A stretch of 64,000 nucleotides of DNA from an uncultured Oscillospiraceae bacterium (GCA_958448165.1 CAUDCW010000010.1:41636-105635); one strand, 5' to 3'. Positions 52,350-61,840 are shown, counted from the first letter of the stretch. Numbers and translations are program-made. Notes: a model not told the origin generated them from the letters alone.

Positions 52350-53576
52350 ATGGCTAAGGATCAGAAGATTAAAAAGGTAGTTTTGGCTTATTCGGGCGGA
52401 CTTGATACTTCTATTATCATTCCGTGGCTTAAGGAAAATTATGACAACTGCGAGGTTATCGCTGTTTCGGGTGACGTAGGACAGGGCACAGAGCTTGACG
52501 GACTTGAGGAAAAGGCTATCAAGACAGGTGCTTCAAAGCTTTATATCGAGGATCTCAACAAAGAATTTATAGAGGAGTATGTATGGCCGACACTCAAGGC
52601 TGACGCAGTTTATGAGGGCAAATATCTTCTGGGCACATCCTTTGCAAGGCCTATCATCGCAAAGAGAATTGTTGAAATCGCACTTGCAGAGGGAGCAGAC
52701 GCAATCTGCCACGGCTGCACGGGTAAGGGCAACGACCAGGTTCGTTTTGAGCTTGCAATCAAGGCTTATGCGCCTGATATGAAGATTATCGCTCCGTGGA
52801 GAACATGGGAGTTCAAATCGAGAGAAGAGGAAATCGAATACGCTGAGAAAAAGGGTATTCCGCTTAAGATAAACAGAGAAACAAACTATTCAAAGGATAA
52901 GAACATCTGGCATCTGTCACACGAGGGTCTTGACCTTGAGGATCCCGCAAACGAGCCGAAGTACAACGAGCCGGGCTTTTTGGAGCTTGGCGTATCTCCC
53001 GAGCAGGCTCCCGATAAGCCGGAGTATGTTACAATCCACTTTGAAAAGGGTATTCCGACATCAATTAACGGCGAGGAGCTGGACGCTGTTTCAATCGTTA
53101 AGACTCTTAACGAGATGGGCGGCAGAAACGGCATCGGCATCACAGATATCGTTGAAAACCGTCTTGTAGGTATGAAGGCAAGAGGCGTTTATGAAACACC
53201 GGGCGGCACAATCCTCTATGCGGCTCACAAGAAGCTTGAGGAAATCTGCCTTGACCGTGACACCTTCCACTACAAGGAGAATGTTGCAAACCGTTTTGCA
53301 GAGCTTGTTTATTACGGCCAGTGGTACACACCGCTCAGAGAGGCTCTTTCAGCCTTTGTTGACAGCACACAGGAAACCGTAACAGGCGACGTTAAGCTCA
53401 AGCTTTACAAGGGCAACATCATTGACGCAGGCGTTACATCGCCGTATTCACTCTATGACGAGGAAATCGCAACCTTTGACGAGGACGAGGTTTACGACCA
53501 GAACGACAGCGCAGGCTTCATCAATCTGTTCGGACTTCCGATTAAGGTTCGCGCTAAAAAGGGTCTTATCAAATAA
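52350..53576 (+). CDS. argG: Argininosuccinate synthase
   Basis: Joins citrulline and aspartate with ATP to argininosuccinate. 408 aa with the PP-loop AYSGGLDTS (12-20), GCTGKGNDQVRFE and the CxGxG-type ATP contacts. CGGAGG site before ATG 52350. First gene of the arginine cluster, with its own ARG-box promoter. A stem-loop at 53609-53662 separates it from argH. Confidence 0.96.
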   Translation: MAKDQKIKKVVLAYSGGLDTSIIIPWLKENYDNCEVIAVSGDVGQGTELDGLEEKAIKTGASKLYIEDLNKEFIEEYVWPTLKADAVYEGKYLLGTSFARPIIAKRIVEIALAEGADAICHGCTGKGNDQVRFELAIKAYAPDMKIIAPWRTWEFKSREEEIEYAEKKGIPLKINRETNYSKDKNIWHLSHEGLDLEDPANEPKYNEPGFLELGVSPEQAPDKPEYVTIHFEKGIPTSINGEELDAVSIVKTLNEMGGRNGIGITDIVENRLVGMKARGVYETPGGTILYAAHKKLEEICLDRDTFHYKENVANRFAELVYYGQWYTPLREALSAFVDSTQETVTGDVKLKLYKGNIIDAGVTSPYSLYDEEIATFDEDEVYDQNDSAGFINLFGLPIKVRAKKGLIK

Positions 53577-53608
53577 AAATAAAATAGCGTAATTGCAAGG
53601 TTAATCAA

Positions 53609-53662
53609 GGGACTGTAGCAGGATAATTGTCGGTTAATGCCGCTTTGCTTTGCTGCAGTCCC
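53609..53662 (+). other. Large stem-loop between argG and argH
   Basis: GGGACTGTAGCA (53609-53620) pairs with TGCTGCAGTCCC (53651-53662), 12 bp with one G-T, around a 30-base loop. No T tract, so more likely a processing or stabilising element than a terminator. Confidence 0.5.
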
Positions 53663-53689
53663 GTAAACTGATTTTATGAGGTGAATTAA

Positions 53690-55057
53690 ATGAAGCTGTG
53701 GGCAGGGCGCTTTCAGAAGGAAATCAGCAAGACTACCAACGATTTTAACTCTTCAATTTCCTTTGACAGCAAAATGTATAAGCAGGATATAAAGGGCAGC
53801 ATAGCGCACGCAACCATGCTCGGCAAATGCGGAATAATCGACGAGAGCGAGGCAGAAAAAATCTGCAACGGCTTAGAGGACATTTTAAAGGATATTGAAA
53901 ACGGCACTCTGAAAATTGATATGGAGGCTGAGGATATCCACACCTTTATCGAGGGTGAGCTTACACGCAGGCTCGGCGATACGGGCAAAAGACTGCACAC
54001 CGCAAGAAGCCGAAACGACCAGGTTGCACTCGACATAAGAATGTATCTCAGAGATGAATGTGACGAGGTTGAAGCACTTTTAAAAGGTCTTTTAGAGGTG
54101 CTTTGCAATAAGGCGGAGCAGTACGCCGACGCAGTTATGCCGGGATATACGCACCTTCAGAGAGCACAGCCGATAACCTTCGGCCATCACCTTATGGCTT
54201 ATGCTCAGATGTTCCTGCGTGATTTGTCAAGGCTTGCTGATGCGAAAAAGAGAATGAATGTTATGCCGCTCGGAAGCTGTGCTCTTGCCGGCACTACATA
54301 CCCGATAGACCGCAGTATAACGGCGCAGCTTCTGGGCTTTGACAGCGCCTGCGAAAACAGCCTTGACGGCGTTTCCGACAGGGATTTCTGCATTGAGCTT
54401 GCCTCTGCACTGTCTATAATAATGGTTCACCTCTCACGCTTCAGCGAGGAGATAATCGCCTGGTGTTCGTGGGAGTTTAAGTTCGTAGAGCTTGACGATG
54501 CGTTTTCAACAGGCTCAAGCATAATGCCGCAGAAGAAAAACCCCGACATCGCAGAGCTTGTAAGGGGAAAATCGGGCAGAGTGTTCGGCGATCTGACAAC
54601 ACTGCTCACTGTGATGAAGGGCATTGCACTTGCCTACAACAAGGATATGCAGGAGGATAAGGAGGCAATATTTGACGCATTTGAAACCGTCAAAATGTGT
54701 CTTACCGCCTTTACTCCGATGATTGATACAATGACGGTTCTTACCGACAATATGAGAAAGGCGGCGGCAGGCGGCTTTATCAACGCAACCGACTGCGCCG
54801 ACTACCTTGTTAAAAAGGGACTTCCGTTCCGTGATGCATACAAGGCGACAGGCACTCTTGTTGCAAGATGCATTGAGCTTAAAACAGACTTGGAGCAGCT
54901 TCCGCTTGAGGAATACAAGGCTATATGCGATATATTTGACGAGGGCGTTTATGAGGCTATCTCGCTTGAAAAGTGTGTAAACGACAGAAAAGCCTTCGGC
55001 GGTCCTGCCAAGGAAAATGTTCTGGCGGCGGTCAGAAATGTGAGAAAGTTTATATAG
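53690..55057 (+). CDS. argH: Argininosuccinate lyase
   Basis: Splits argininosuccinate to arginine and fumarate. 455 aa of the fumarase/aspartase superfamily: starts MKLWAGRFQKE, has HTARSRNDQVALD, catalytic HLQRAQP and the signature GSSIMPQKKNPD. GAGGTG before ATG 53690. Lies 113 bases after argG in the same direction; a repeat cluster with the 116-bp module follows. Confidence 0.96.
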   Translation: MKLWAGRFQKEISKTTNDFNSSISFDSKMYKQDIKGSIAHATMLGKCGIIDESEAEKICNGLEDILKDIENGTLKIDMEAEDIHTFIEGELTRRLGDTGKRLHTARSRNDQVALDIRMYLRDECDEVEALLKGLLEVLCNKAEQYADAVMPGYTHLQRAQPITFGHHLMAYAQMFLRDLSRLADAKKRMNVMPLGSCALAGTTYPIDRSITAQLLGFDSACENSLDGVSDRDFCIELASALSIIMVHLSRFSEEIIAWCSWEFKFVELDDAFSTGSSIMPQKKNPDIAELVRGKSGRVFGDLTTLLTVMKGIALAYNKDMQEDKEAIFDAFETVKMCLTAFTPMIDTMTVLTDNMRKAAAGGFINATDCADYLVKKGLPFRDAYKATGTLVARCIELKTDLEQLPLEEYKAICDIFDEGVYEAISLEKCVNDRKAFGGPAKENVLAAVRNVRKFI

Positions 55058-55385
55058 AGTGGAGAGTTCATAATTCATAATGCATAATTCATAATTGTGG
55101 TTGTCGCCGCTTTGCGGCTCTTTGAATTAAGAATTTCTCGCAACGAGGCTGATGGTTTGTAGGGAACGGTCTTGACCGTTCCGGGATAGGCGTATATACT
55201 GCAATGTATCACAAAACCGGAATAGAGTATAACACTCTGCGGTTTGAACCGGAACAGGCAGCCGGTTCTCTACGCCCTCGTTTCAAGCTCCGTGCTTAAG
55301 TGGCTGACATTTCCCCTAATAGGGGAAATTCCCGAGGGAAGCCTTAACTCGTTTCAACTTTTCTTCTTAGATTTACAACATTTAC
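55058..55385. repeat. Composite repeat between argH and argC
   Basis: No gene. Contains GAGTGGAGAG, ATTCATAATGCATAATTCAT direct repeats, the TTGTCGCCGCTTTGCGGC hairpin, the 115-bp module (55159-55273) and a CCCTAATAGGGG hairpin. Same order as at 11208-11530. Confidence 0.75.
55159..55273. repeat. 116-bp GTAGGGAACGG module, copy 2 (115 bp)
   Basis: Begins GTAGGGAACGGTCTTGACCG; ends GCCGGTTCTCTAC with one change from copy 1 and one base missing internally. Confidence 0.8.
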
Positions 55386-55400
55386 AAAGGGGACTTTACA

Positions 55401-56435
55401 ATGATAAAAGCAGGTATTATCGGCGCAACAGGCTATGCAGGGGCAGAGCTTGTGCGTATTCTGACAACCCACCCCAAGGCTGAAATTGCGGCTATAAGCT
55501 CAGTAAGCTTTGAGGGCAAGGCGATAAGCGAGGTTTACCCTGCGTTTTACAAGCTCAACGATATGGTTTGCGAGGACGCAGACAGCGTTGTGGAAAAGAG
55601 CGACGTTATTTTTGCCGCTTTGCCGCACGGACTGTCGCAGGAGCTTGCGCAGAAATGCTTTGATAAAAACAAAATTTTCATAGATTTAGGCGCTGACTTC
55701 CGCCTTGAAAGCGAGGAGGAATACAAGCAGTGGTACGGCGGCGAGTATATTAACAAGCAGCTTCACGCTGATTCTGTTTACGCTCTGCCCGAGCTGTTCA
55801 GAGAAAACATAAAGGGCAAGAAAACCATAGCAAACCCCGGCTGTTATACAACGGGTGTTCCGCTTGCGCTTGCGCCTGCCGTTAAAAACGGTCTTGTTGA
55901 AACTAAGGGCATTATTGCTGACTGCAAGTCGGGCGTTACGGGAGCAGGCAGAGGCTTGTCGCAGGGCACTCACTACCCCGATTTAAACGAGGGCTTCCAC
56001 CCGTACAAGGTTGCGGCTCACCGCCACACACCCGAAATTGAGCAGACGCTCTCGCACCTTGCAGGAGAGAGTGTTAAGGTTACATTCGTTCCGCATCTTC
56101 TGCCTGTGAACAGAGGAATTCTTTCCACCTGCTACGCAACGCTTAAGGACGGCGTTACAAAGGAGCAGCTAAGAGCGGCTTATGAGGAGTTTTATAAGGA
56201 CGAGTATTTTGTGAGGCTACTGCCCGACGGTGCGGTTGCCGATATCCACAATATTAAATGCTCGAACTTCTGCGATATATCAATTCACGTTGATGAAAGA
56301 ACGGGAACATTTATCGCCGTATCTGCGATAGACAATATGGTTAAGGGTGCGGCTGGGCAGGCAGTGCAGAATATGAACATTCTCTTTGACCTTGATGAAA
56401 AAACAGGTCTTGATTTTATTCCGCCTGCATTCTGA
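55401..56435 (+). CDS. argC: N-acetyl-gamma-glutamyl-phosphate reductase
   Basis: Third step of ornithine synthesis, NADPH-dependent reduction of N-acetylglutamyl phosphate. 344 aa; Rossmann GATGYAGAELVRIL at residues 9-22, catalytic cysteine in NPGCYTTG, and the conserved HRHTPEIEQ. AAAGGGG before ATG 55401. argJ follows after 33 bases. Confidence 0.96.
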   Translation: MIKAGIIGATGYAGAELVRILTTHPKAEIAAISSVSFEGKAISEVYPAFYKLNDMVCEDADSVVEKSDVIFAALPHGLSQELAQKCFDKNKIFIDLGADFRLESEEEYKQWYGGEYINKQLHADSVYALPELFRENIKGKKTIANPGCYTTGVPLALAPAVKNGLVETKGIIADCKSGVTGAGRGLSQGTHYPDLNEGFHPYKVAAHRHTPEIEQTLSHLAGESVKVTFVPHLLPVNRGILSTCYATLKDGVTKEQLRAAYEEFYKDEYFVRLLPDGAVADIHNIKCSNFCDISIHVDERTGTFIAVSAIDNMVKGAAGQAVQNMNILFDLDEKTGLDFIPPAF

Positions 56436-56468
56436 TTTACGCTTGCTTGACTGAAAGAGGGTACTTAA

Positions 56469-57695
56469 ATGGAGATAAAATTTATAGATAACGGCACTGT
56501 TACAACTGCGCAGGGCTTTACGGCAGGCGGCATATGCGCCTCTATAAAGCCGACTAACACAACGAAAAAGGACTTGGCGCTAATTTATTGTGACGTTCCG
56601 TGTAACGCGGCGGCTATTTTTACAAAAAATCTTGTCAAATCCTCTACAATAGAGGTTACGAAAAAGCACCTTGAAAACGGCGTTGCGAGAGCTGTTATCG
56701 CAAACAGCGGCAATGCCAACACCTGCAACTTTGATGGCATTGAAAAAGCAGAGAAAATGTGTTCTCTTGCGGCTGATGCGCTCGGAATTGACAAAAACGA
56801 TGTTATCGTTGCTTCAACAGGCGTTATCGGTCAGATATTGCCGATTGAGCCGATTGAAAACAACATATCCGCCCTTGCAAAGAGCATTTCAAAGGACGGC
56901 GGCACTGACGCCGCAGAGGCGATTATGACAACCGACACCGTAAAAAAAGAGGCGGCGGTTACATTCGCGCTTGACGGAAAAACAGTCACAATCGGTGGTA
57001 TCGCAAAGGGCAGCGGTATGATTCATATCAATATGGGAACAATGCTCAGCTTCGTTACAACCGATGCGGCGATTTCTTCAGATATGCTCAAATCGGCTCT
57101 GCTTGAGGCGGCTGACGTAAGCTACAATATGGTCAGCGTTGACGGCGACACCTCAACAAACGATACGCTTGTGCTTATGGCAAACGGTCTTGCAGGCAAC
57201 GCTGAAATTACAGAGAAAAACGAGGATTACAAAACCTTTGTAAAGGCTCTGACTGTTCTGTGCAAAACTCTTGCAAAAAAGCTTGCAGGCGACGGAGAGG
57301 GTGCGACAAAGCTGTTGATATGCTCCGTTGCAAACGCAAAGACAGAAAAGGATGCAAAGGGCGTTGCAAAGTCGGTAATCTGCTCAAGCCTTTTAAAGGC
57401 GGCTATGTTCGGCGAGGACGCCAACTGGGGCCGTGTGCTTTGTGCAATAGGCTATTCGGGTATGGACGTTGACATCAACAAGGTTGATTTGTCATTTGTA
57501 TCAAGCGCAGGCGAGCTGCCCGTGTGCGAAAACGGAGCAGGAATTGAGTTCAGCGAGGAAAAAGCAAAGGAAATCCTCAGCGAAAAGGAAATAACGATAA
57601 AGATTGACTTAAAAGACGGCACGGCCTATGCTGAGGCTTACGGCTGTGATTTGACGTATGATTATGTTAAGATTAACGGAGATTACAGAACATAA
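56469..57695 (+). CDS. argJ: Bifunctional glutamate N-acetyltransferase/ornithine acetyltransferase
   Basis: Recycles acetyl from acetylornithine to glutamate; bifunctional forms also use acetyl-CoA. 408 aa, made as a precursor that self-cleaves before a threonine nucleophile: here T191 in IHINMGTMLSF. The residue before it is Gly rather than the usual Ala. KGSGMIH and the C-terminal EDANWGRV are conserved. AGAGGG before the ATG. Followed by a repeat cluster, then argB. Confidence 0.95.
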   Translation: MEIKFIDNGTVTTAQGFTAGGICASIKPTNTTKKDLALIYCDVPCNAAAIFTKNLVKSSTIEVTKKHLENGVARAVIANSGNANTCNFDGIEKAEKMCSLAADALGIDKNDVIVASTGVIGQILPIEPIENNISALAKSISKDGGTDAAEAIMTTDTVKKEAAVTFALDGKTVTIGGIAKGSGMIHINMGTMLSFVTTDAAISSDMLKSALLEAADVSYNMVSVDGDTSTNDTLVLMANGLAGNAEITEKNEDYKTFVKALTVLCKTLAKKLAGDGEGATKLLICSVANAKTEKDAKGVAKSVICSSLLKAAMFGEDANWGRVLCAIGYSGMDVDINKVDLSFVSSAGELPVCENGAGIEFSEEKAKEILSEKEITIKIDLKDGTAYAEAYGCDLTYDYVKINGDYRT

Positions 57696-57959
57696 GCGGC
57701 TGCGCCGCAGAGTGGAGAGTGGAGAGTGAAGATGATTTTCGCAACGGGTTTGTTAGTTCGTAGGGAACGGTCTTGACCGTTCCGGGATAGGTGCAGTTAC
57801 TGCGATGATAAACAAAATCAGCATAGAATAAACTACTCTGCGGCTCGAACCGGAACAGGCAAGCTGGTTCCCTACGACCTCGTTTCGGGTTTCCGTGCTT
57901 AAGTTGATGACATTCACTGACAGGGGAAATGTCGGCTTCGCCGCAATGAAAAATGAAGA
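57696..57959. repeat. Composite repeat between argJ and argB
   Basis: GCGGCTGCGCCGC hairpin, GAGTGGAGAGTGGAGAGTGA tract, the 116-bp module, GTTGATGACATTCACTG and a CGGCTTCGCCG hairpin. The last bases may supply the argB ribosome binding site. Confidence 0.75.
57760..57875. repeat. 116-bp GTAGGGAACGG module, copy 3
   Basis: Same tips as copy 1 (GTAGGGAACGG, GGTTCCCTAC); centre differs at scattered bases. Confidence 0.8.
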
Positions 57960-57977
57960 ATGGAAAGTGAAAAATCT

Positions 57978-58835
57978 ATGGACTTAAAAAATGAAAACCG
58001 CGCGCAGGTGCTTGTGCAGGCTCTGCCGTATATTCAGAAATACGCAGGACAGACAATAGTCGTAAAATATGGCGGCAACGCCATGATAAGCCCCGAGCTT
58101 AAAAGTGCGGTTATGAGCGATATTGTGCTTATGCAGCTTGTGGGAATCAATGTTGTGCTTGTTCACGGCGGCGGTCCCGAGATAAGCTCAATGCTCAATA
58201 AAATAGGCAAAAAGAGCGAGTTTATCGGCGGTATGAGAGTGACCGACGAGGAAACGATTGACATAGTTCAGCAGGTGCTTGCAGGCAAGGTGAACAAAAG
58301 CCTTGTTCAGCACCTTGAAATGCACGGCGGCAAGGCAATGGGTCTTTGCGGTCTTGACGGAAAAATGCTGATGGCAGAAAAGCTTATCACGGGTGATGAT
58401 TTAGGCTTTGTCGGCGAGATTACCGAGGTCAACACAAAGCCGGTTGAAGATTTGATTGACAAGGGCTATGTGCCGATAATTTCAACAATAGCAGGCGGCT
58501 ACAAGGGCGAGGTGTTCAACATCAACGCCGACATAGCGGCGGCTGAAATAGCTGCAAAGCTCGGTGCTTGCAAGCTTATCCTTATGACGGATATAAGAGG
58601 ACTGCTGAGAGATAAGGACGACGAAAACACGCTGATTCCTGTTGTAAATGTCAGCGAGGTTCCCAGCCTTAAAAAGGACAAAATCATCAGTGGCGGTATG
58701 ATACCGAAAATAGACTGCTGCGTTGAGGCTGTGCGACAGGGCGTTAAGCGTGCGCATATAATTGACGGCAGAATAAAGCATTCGATTCTTATCGAGATGT
58801 TCTCCGACGAAGGTATCGGAACGATGTTCTATTGA
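57978..58835 (+). CDS. argB: Acetylglutamate kinase
   Basis: Phosphorylates N-acetylglutamate, the arginine-controlled step in many bacteria. 285 aa; KYGGNAM, HGGGPEISS and the GLCGLDG loop are conserved. ATG 57978 is chosen because GGAAAG lies 10 bases upstream; ATG 57960 lacks a site. It has the N-terminal helix (RAQVLVQALPYIQKY) seen in arginine-sensitive hexameric enzymes, which suggests feedback inhibition. Confidence 0.95.
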   Translation: MDLKNENRAQVLVQALPYIQKYAGQTIVVKYGGNAMISPELKSAVMSDIVLMQLVGINVVLVHGGGPEISSMLNKIGKKSEFIGGMRVTDEETIDIVQQVLAGKVNKSLVQHLEMHGGKAMGLCGLDGKMLMAEKLITGDDLGFVGEITEVNTKPVEDLIDKGYVPIISTIAGGYKGEVFNINADIAAAEIAAKLGACKLILMTDIRGLLRDKDDENTLIPVVNVSEVPSLKKDKIISGGMIPKIDCCVEAVRQGVKRAHIIDGRIKHSILIEMFSDEGIGTMFY

Positions 58836-58845
58836 TGGTGGTTTT

Positions 58846-59280
58846 ATGGAAATAACTCAGATGAAAGCGGAGCACTACGACGAGGTTTACGCACTCTGGC
58901 AAATCACCTCAAAAAGAGCGTTGAGAAATGATGACAGCAGAGAGGGAATAACCGCATTTTTAAAGCGTAATGAGGGCCTGAGCCAGATTGCCGTTATGGA
59001 CGGCAGAATAGTCGGAACCGTGCTTGCAGGGCACGACGGAAGACGAGGCTTTTTGTATCATGTTGCAGTATTGCCCAAATACAGACGTCACGGCATAGCT
59101 GCAGGTATGGTAAAAAGAGCAATAAACCGGCTTGAAAATGACGGAATAAAAAAGACAAATATTTTCGTGTTTAAGGATAATCCCCTCGGTCAGGCATTCT
59201 GGCCTACAATCGGCTGGGGAAAAAGAGAAGACCTCTCGGTTTATCAATTTGAAGTAAAGGGTGAGAGTGATGAGCATTGA
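58846..59280 (+). CDS. GNAT family N-acetyltransferase within the arginine cluster
   Basis: 144 aa, one GNAT domain with the acetyl-CoA loop in VAVLPKYRRHGIAAGMV. It begins 10 bases after argB and overlaps argD by 11 bases, so it is firmly part of the operon. Such stand-alone GNATs in arg operons might act as an N-acetylglutamate synthase feeding the pathway, or be a paralogue (YpeA-like) with another substrate. The sequence does not decide. Confidence 0.85.
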   Translation: MEITQMKAEHYDEVYALWQITSKRALRNDDSREGITAFLKRNEGLSQIAVMDGRIVGTVLAGHDGRRGFLYHVAVLPKYRRHGIAAGMVKRAINRLENDGIKKTNIFVFKDNPLGQAFWPTIGWGKREDLSVYQFEVKGESDEH

Positions 59281-60442
59281 ACATATAGTTCAGAATGAAA
59301 AAGAGTATATGATGCACACCTACGGGCGCTTTAATGTTGCGATTGAAAGCGGCAAGGGTGCTGTTGCAAAAGACATTGACGGAAAAGAATATATAGATTT
59401 TACAACGGGCATAGGCGTTAACGCCTTGGGCTACTGTGATGACGGCTGGGTTAAGGCTGTGAGCGAGCAGTTAAATAAGGTTCAGCATATTTCAAACCTT
59501 TATTACAGTCCCACTCAGGTTGAGTGTGCAAAACAGCTTTGCACAAGAACAGGCTTTGACAAGGTGTTTTTCGGCAATTCGGGAGCTGAGGTCAACGAAT
59601 GTGCAATTAAGCTTGCAAGAAAATACAGCTTTGACAAATACGGAAACGGCAGGAACGAGATTATAGCCTTGAAAAATTCCTTTCACGGCAGAACAGTGAC
59701 AACGCTTTCCGCAACGGGACAGGACGTTTTTCATCAGTACTTTTTCCCGTTTACCGAGGGCTTTGTGTTTGCCGATGCGAATGATACGGACAGCGTGAAG
59801 GCTCTTGTAAACGACAAAACCTGCGCCGTTATGATGGAGCTTATACAGGGCGAGGGCGGAGTTATGCCGCTTGAACAGGGCTTTGTAAAGGACGTTGAAA
59901 AGCTCTGCCGTGATAATGACCTTGTGCTTATTATTGACGAGGTTCAGACAGGCGTCGGCAGAACAGGCAAGCTTTACTGCTATGAGAATTACGGCATTGA
60001 GCCTGACATAATCACCTCGGCAAAGGGCTTGGGCGGCGGCTTGCCGTTCGGCGCTTGCCTGTGCGGCGAGAAGCTGTCGGGTGTTCTCGGAGCAGGAACA
60101 CACGGCACAACCTTTGGCGGCAATCCCGTTGCCTGCGCAGGTGCGCTTGAAATTTTAAAGAGAGTTGACAACCCCGAGTTTTTATCGCAGGTAAACGAAA
60201 AGGGAGAGTACATAAGGGAAAAGCTGCTGAAGATGGACAGTGTTACTCAGGTAAGAGGCATTGGACTGATGATAGGCATTGTGCTTGAAAAGGACAATGC
60301 AAAAGAGGTTGCCGCACGCTGTGTTGAAAACGGACTGCTGATTTTAACGGCAAAAAATCTTCTGCGTATGCTGCCGCCGCTCAATATCTCTTATGAAGAT
60401 ATAGATAAAGGACTTGAAATTCTTGAGAAGTCGCTTTTATGA
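59270..60442 (+). CDS. argD: Acetylornithine aminotransferase
   Basis: PLP enzyme making N-acetylornithine from the semialdehyde with glutamate. 390 aa; GNSGAEVNECAIKLARK, the D-x-VQTG motif (IIDEVQTGVGRTG) and the PLP lysine in TSAKGLGGGLPFG. ATG 59270 with AAGGGTGAG upstream, overlapping the GNAT gene. A repeat cluster separates it from argF. Confidence 0.95.
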   Translation: MSIEHIVQNEKEYMMHTYGRFNVAIESGKGAVAKDIDGKEYIDFTTGIGVNALGYCDDGWVKAVSEQLNKVQHISNLYYSPTQVECAKQLCTRTGFDKVFFGNSGAEVNECAIKLARKYSFDKYGNGRNEIIALKNSFHGRTVTTLSATGQDVFHQYFFPFTEGFVFADANDTDSVKALVNDKTCAVMMELIQGEGGVMPLEQGFVKDVEKLCRDNDLVLIIDEVQTGVGRTGKLYCYENYGIEPDIITSAKGLGGGLPFGACLCGEKLSGVLGAGTHGTTFGGNPVACAGALEILKRVDNPEFLSQVNEKGEYIREKLLKMDSVTQVRGIGLMIGIVLEKDNAKEVAARCVENGLLILTAKNLLRMLPPLNISYEDIDKGLEILEKSLL

Positions 60443-60655
60443 AGAGTGGAGAGTGGAGAGTGGAGAGTGGAGATGAATTTCGCAACGAGCTTGTGAGTTC
60501 GTAGGGAACGGTCTTGACCGTTCCGGGATAGGCGTATTTACTGCAATGCTCTACAAAATCAGAATAGAGTATAACACTCTGTGACTCGAACCGGAACAGG
60601 CAAGCCTGTTCCCTACAACATAATTCCGTGCTTAAATTAATGACATGAATATACA
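60443..60655. repeat. Composite repeat between argD and argF
   Basis: GAGTGGAGAG tandem tract (four units, 60445-60472), the 116-bp module and a TAATGACAT remnant. No gene. Confidence 0.75.
60501..60616. repeat. 116-bp GTAGGGAACGG module, copy 4
   Basis: Begins GTAGGGAACGGTCTTGACCG and ends GCCTGTTCCCTAC. Confidence 0.8.
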
Positions 60656-60683
60656 ATAATAAACAACCGAAAGGATGATACTA

Positions 60684-61592
60684 ATGAAGCATTTATTAAA
60701 GCTGCTCGATTTAAGCGGAGAGGAAATCATCGAGATTTTAAACCTGGCAGACCAGCTTAAATACGAGCAGAAGCACAATATTCCGCACAAGCACCTTGAG
60801 GGCAAGAGCCTTGGTATGATATTCCAGAAGGCATCAACAAGAACAAGAGTTTCGTTTGAGGTTGGTATGTATCAGCTCGGCGGCAATCCGCTGTTTTTAT
60901 CGGCAAGCGATATGCAGATAGGCAGGGGCGAGCCTGTGCAGGACACCGCAAGGGTGCTGTCACGCTTTCTTGACGGAATAATGATAAGAACCTTTGAGCA
61001 GAAAGAGGTTGAGGACTTGGCAAAATACGGCTCAATCCCTGTTATCAACGGTCTTACCGATTTCTGTCATCCGTGTCAGGTGCTTGCCGACCTTATGACA
61101 ATCCGTGAATTCAAGGGTTCGCTTGAGGGTCACAAGCTGTGCTTTATCGGCGACGGCAACAATATGATGAACTCGCTCATTGTCGGCGGACTTAAAACAG
61201 GTATGTCCGTATCCGTTGCCTGCCCCGAGGGTTACGACCCGCCGCAGGAAATCCTAGACTTTGCCGGTGCCTATGACTGCTTTGAGCTTCACCGCAAGCC
61301 GATTGACGCCGCAGTAAACGCCGACGTGCTTATCACTGATGTGTGGGCTTCAATGGGTCAGGAGGGCGAAGCCGAAAAGAGAAAGAAAGCCTTTGCAGGT
61401 TACCAGATTAACGACGAGCTTATGGCGGCGGCACACGAGGATTGTATGGTTCAGCACTGCCTGCCTGCTCACCGTGAGGAGGAAATCACCGAGAAGGTGT
61501 TTGAGGCTCACGCTAAGGAGATTTTTGAAGAGGCAGAAAACCGCCTGCACGCACAGAAGGCAGTTCTTGTTAAAACAATGGGAAAAGGCTGA
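60684..61592 (+). CDS. argF: Ornithine carbamoyltransferase
   Basis: Makes citrulline from ornithine and carbamoyl phosphate. 302 aa; carbamoyl-phosphate motif STRTR (KASTRTRVSFE), HPCQ (FCHPCQVLADL), the ornithine-binding DVWASMGQE and HCLPAHR. ATG 60684 is preferred to ATG 60675, which is too close to AAAGGATG. Last arginine gene here; with argGHCJBD it completes the path from glutamate to arginine apart from carbamoyl phosphate synthesis. Confidence 0.96.
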   Translation: MKHLLKLLDLSGEEIIEILNLADQLKYEQKHNIPHKHLEGKSLGMIFQKASTRTRVSFEVGMYQLGGNPLFLSASDMQIGRGEPVQDTARVLSRFLDGIMIRTFEQKEVEDLAKYGSIPVINGLTDFCHPCQVLADLMTIREFKGSLEGHKLCFIGDGNNMMNSLIVGGLKTGMSVSVACPEGYDPPQEILDFAGAYDCFELHRKPIDAAVNADVLITDVWASMGQEGEAEKRKKAFAGYQINDELMAAAHEDCMVQHCLPAHREEEITEKVFEAHAKEIFEEAENRLHAQKAVLVKTMGKG

Positions 61593-61599
61593 TAAGTTA

Positions 61600-61760
61600 G
61601 TTTAGAGTTTTGAGTTAATGCAGAATTCATAATTCATAATGCATAATTCATAATTGTGGTTGTCGCAGCTACGCTGCTCTTAATTAAGAAATACTCGTTT
61701 CGGGTATTCTATAATTCCTCATTCCTGACTCCTGACTCCTAACTTCTTACTCTCTTTTGA
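61600..61760. repeat. Composite repeat after argF
   Basis: ATTCATAATTCATAATGCAT direct repeats, TTGTCGCAGCTACGCTGC hairpin, ATTCCTCATTCCTGACTCCTG tandem. The 116-bp core is absent. Confidence 0.6.
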
Positions 61761-61813
61761 ATTATTATTCAGCTTAATAAAGGGAATAACTATATAAAAT
61801 ATTAAAACTAATC

Positions 61814-61840
61814 ACCCGATAGGAATCCCCCCTATCGGGT
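61814..61840 (+). promoter_or_regulatory. Hairpin in the mnmA leader
   Basis: Perfect 10-bp stem ACCCGATAGG/CCTATCGGGT with a 7-base loop, 27 bases before the mnmA start. No T tract. Confidence 0.45.
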
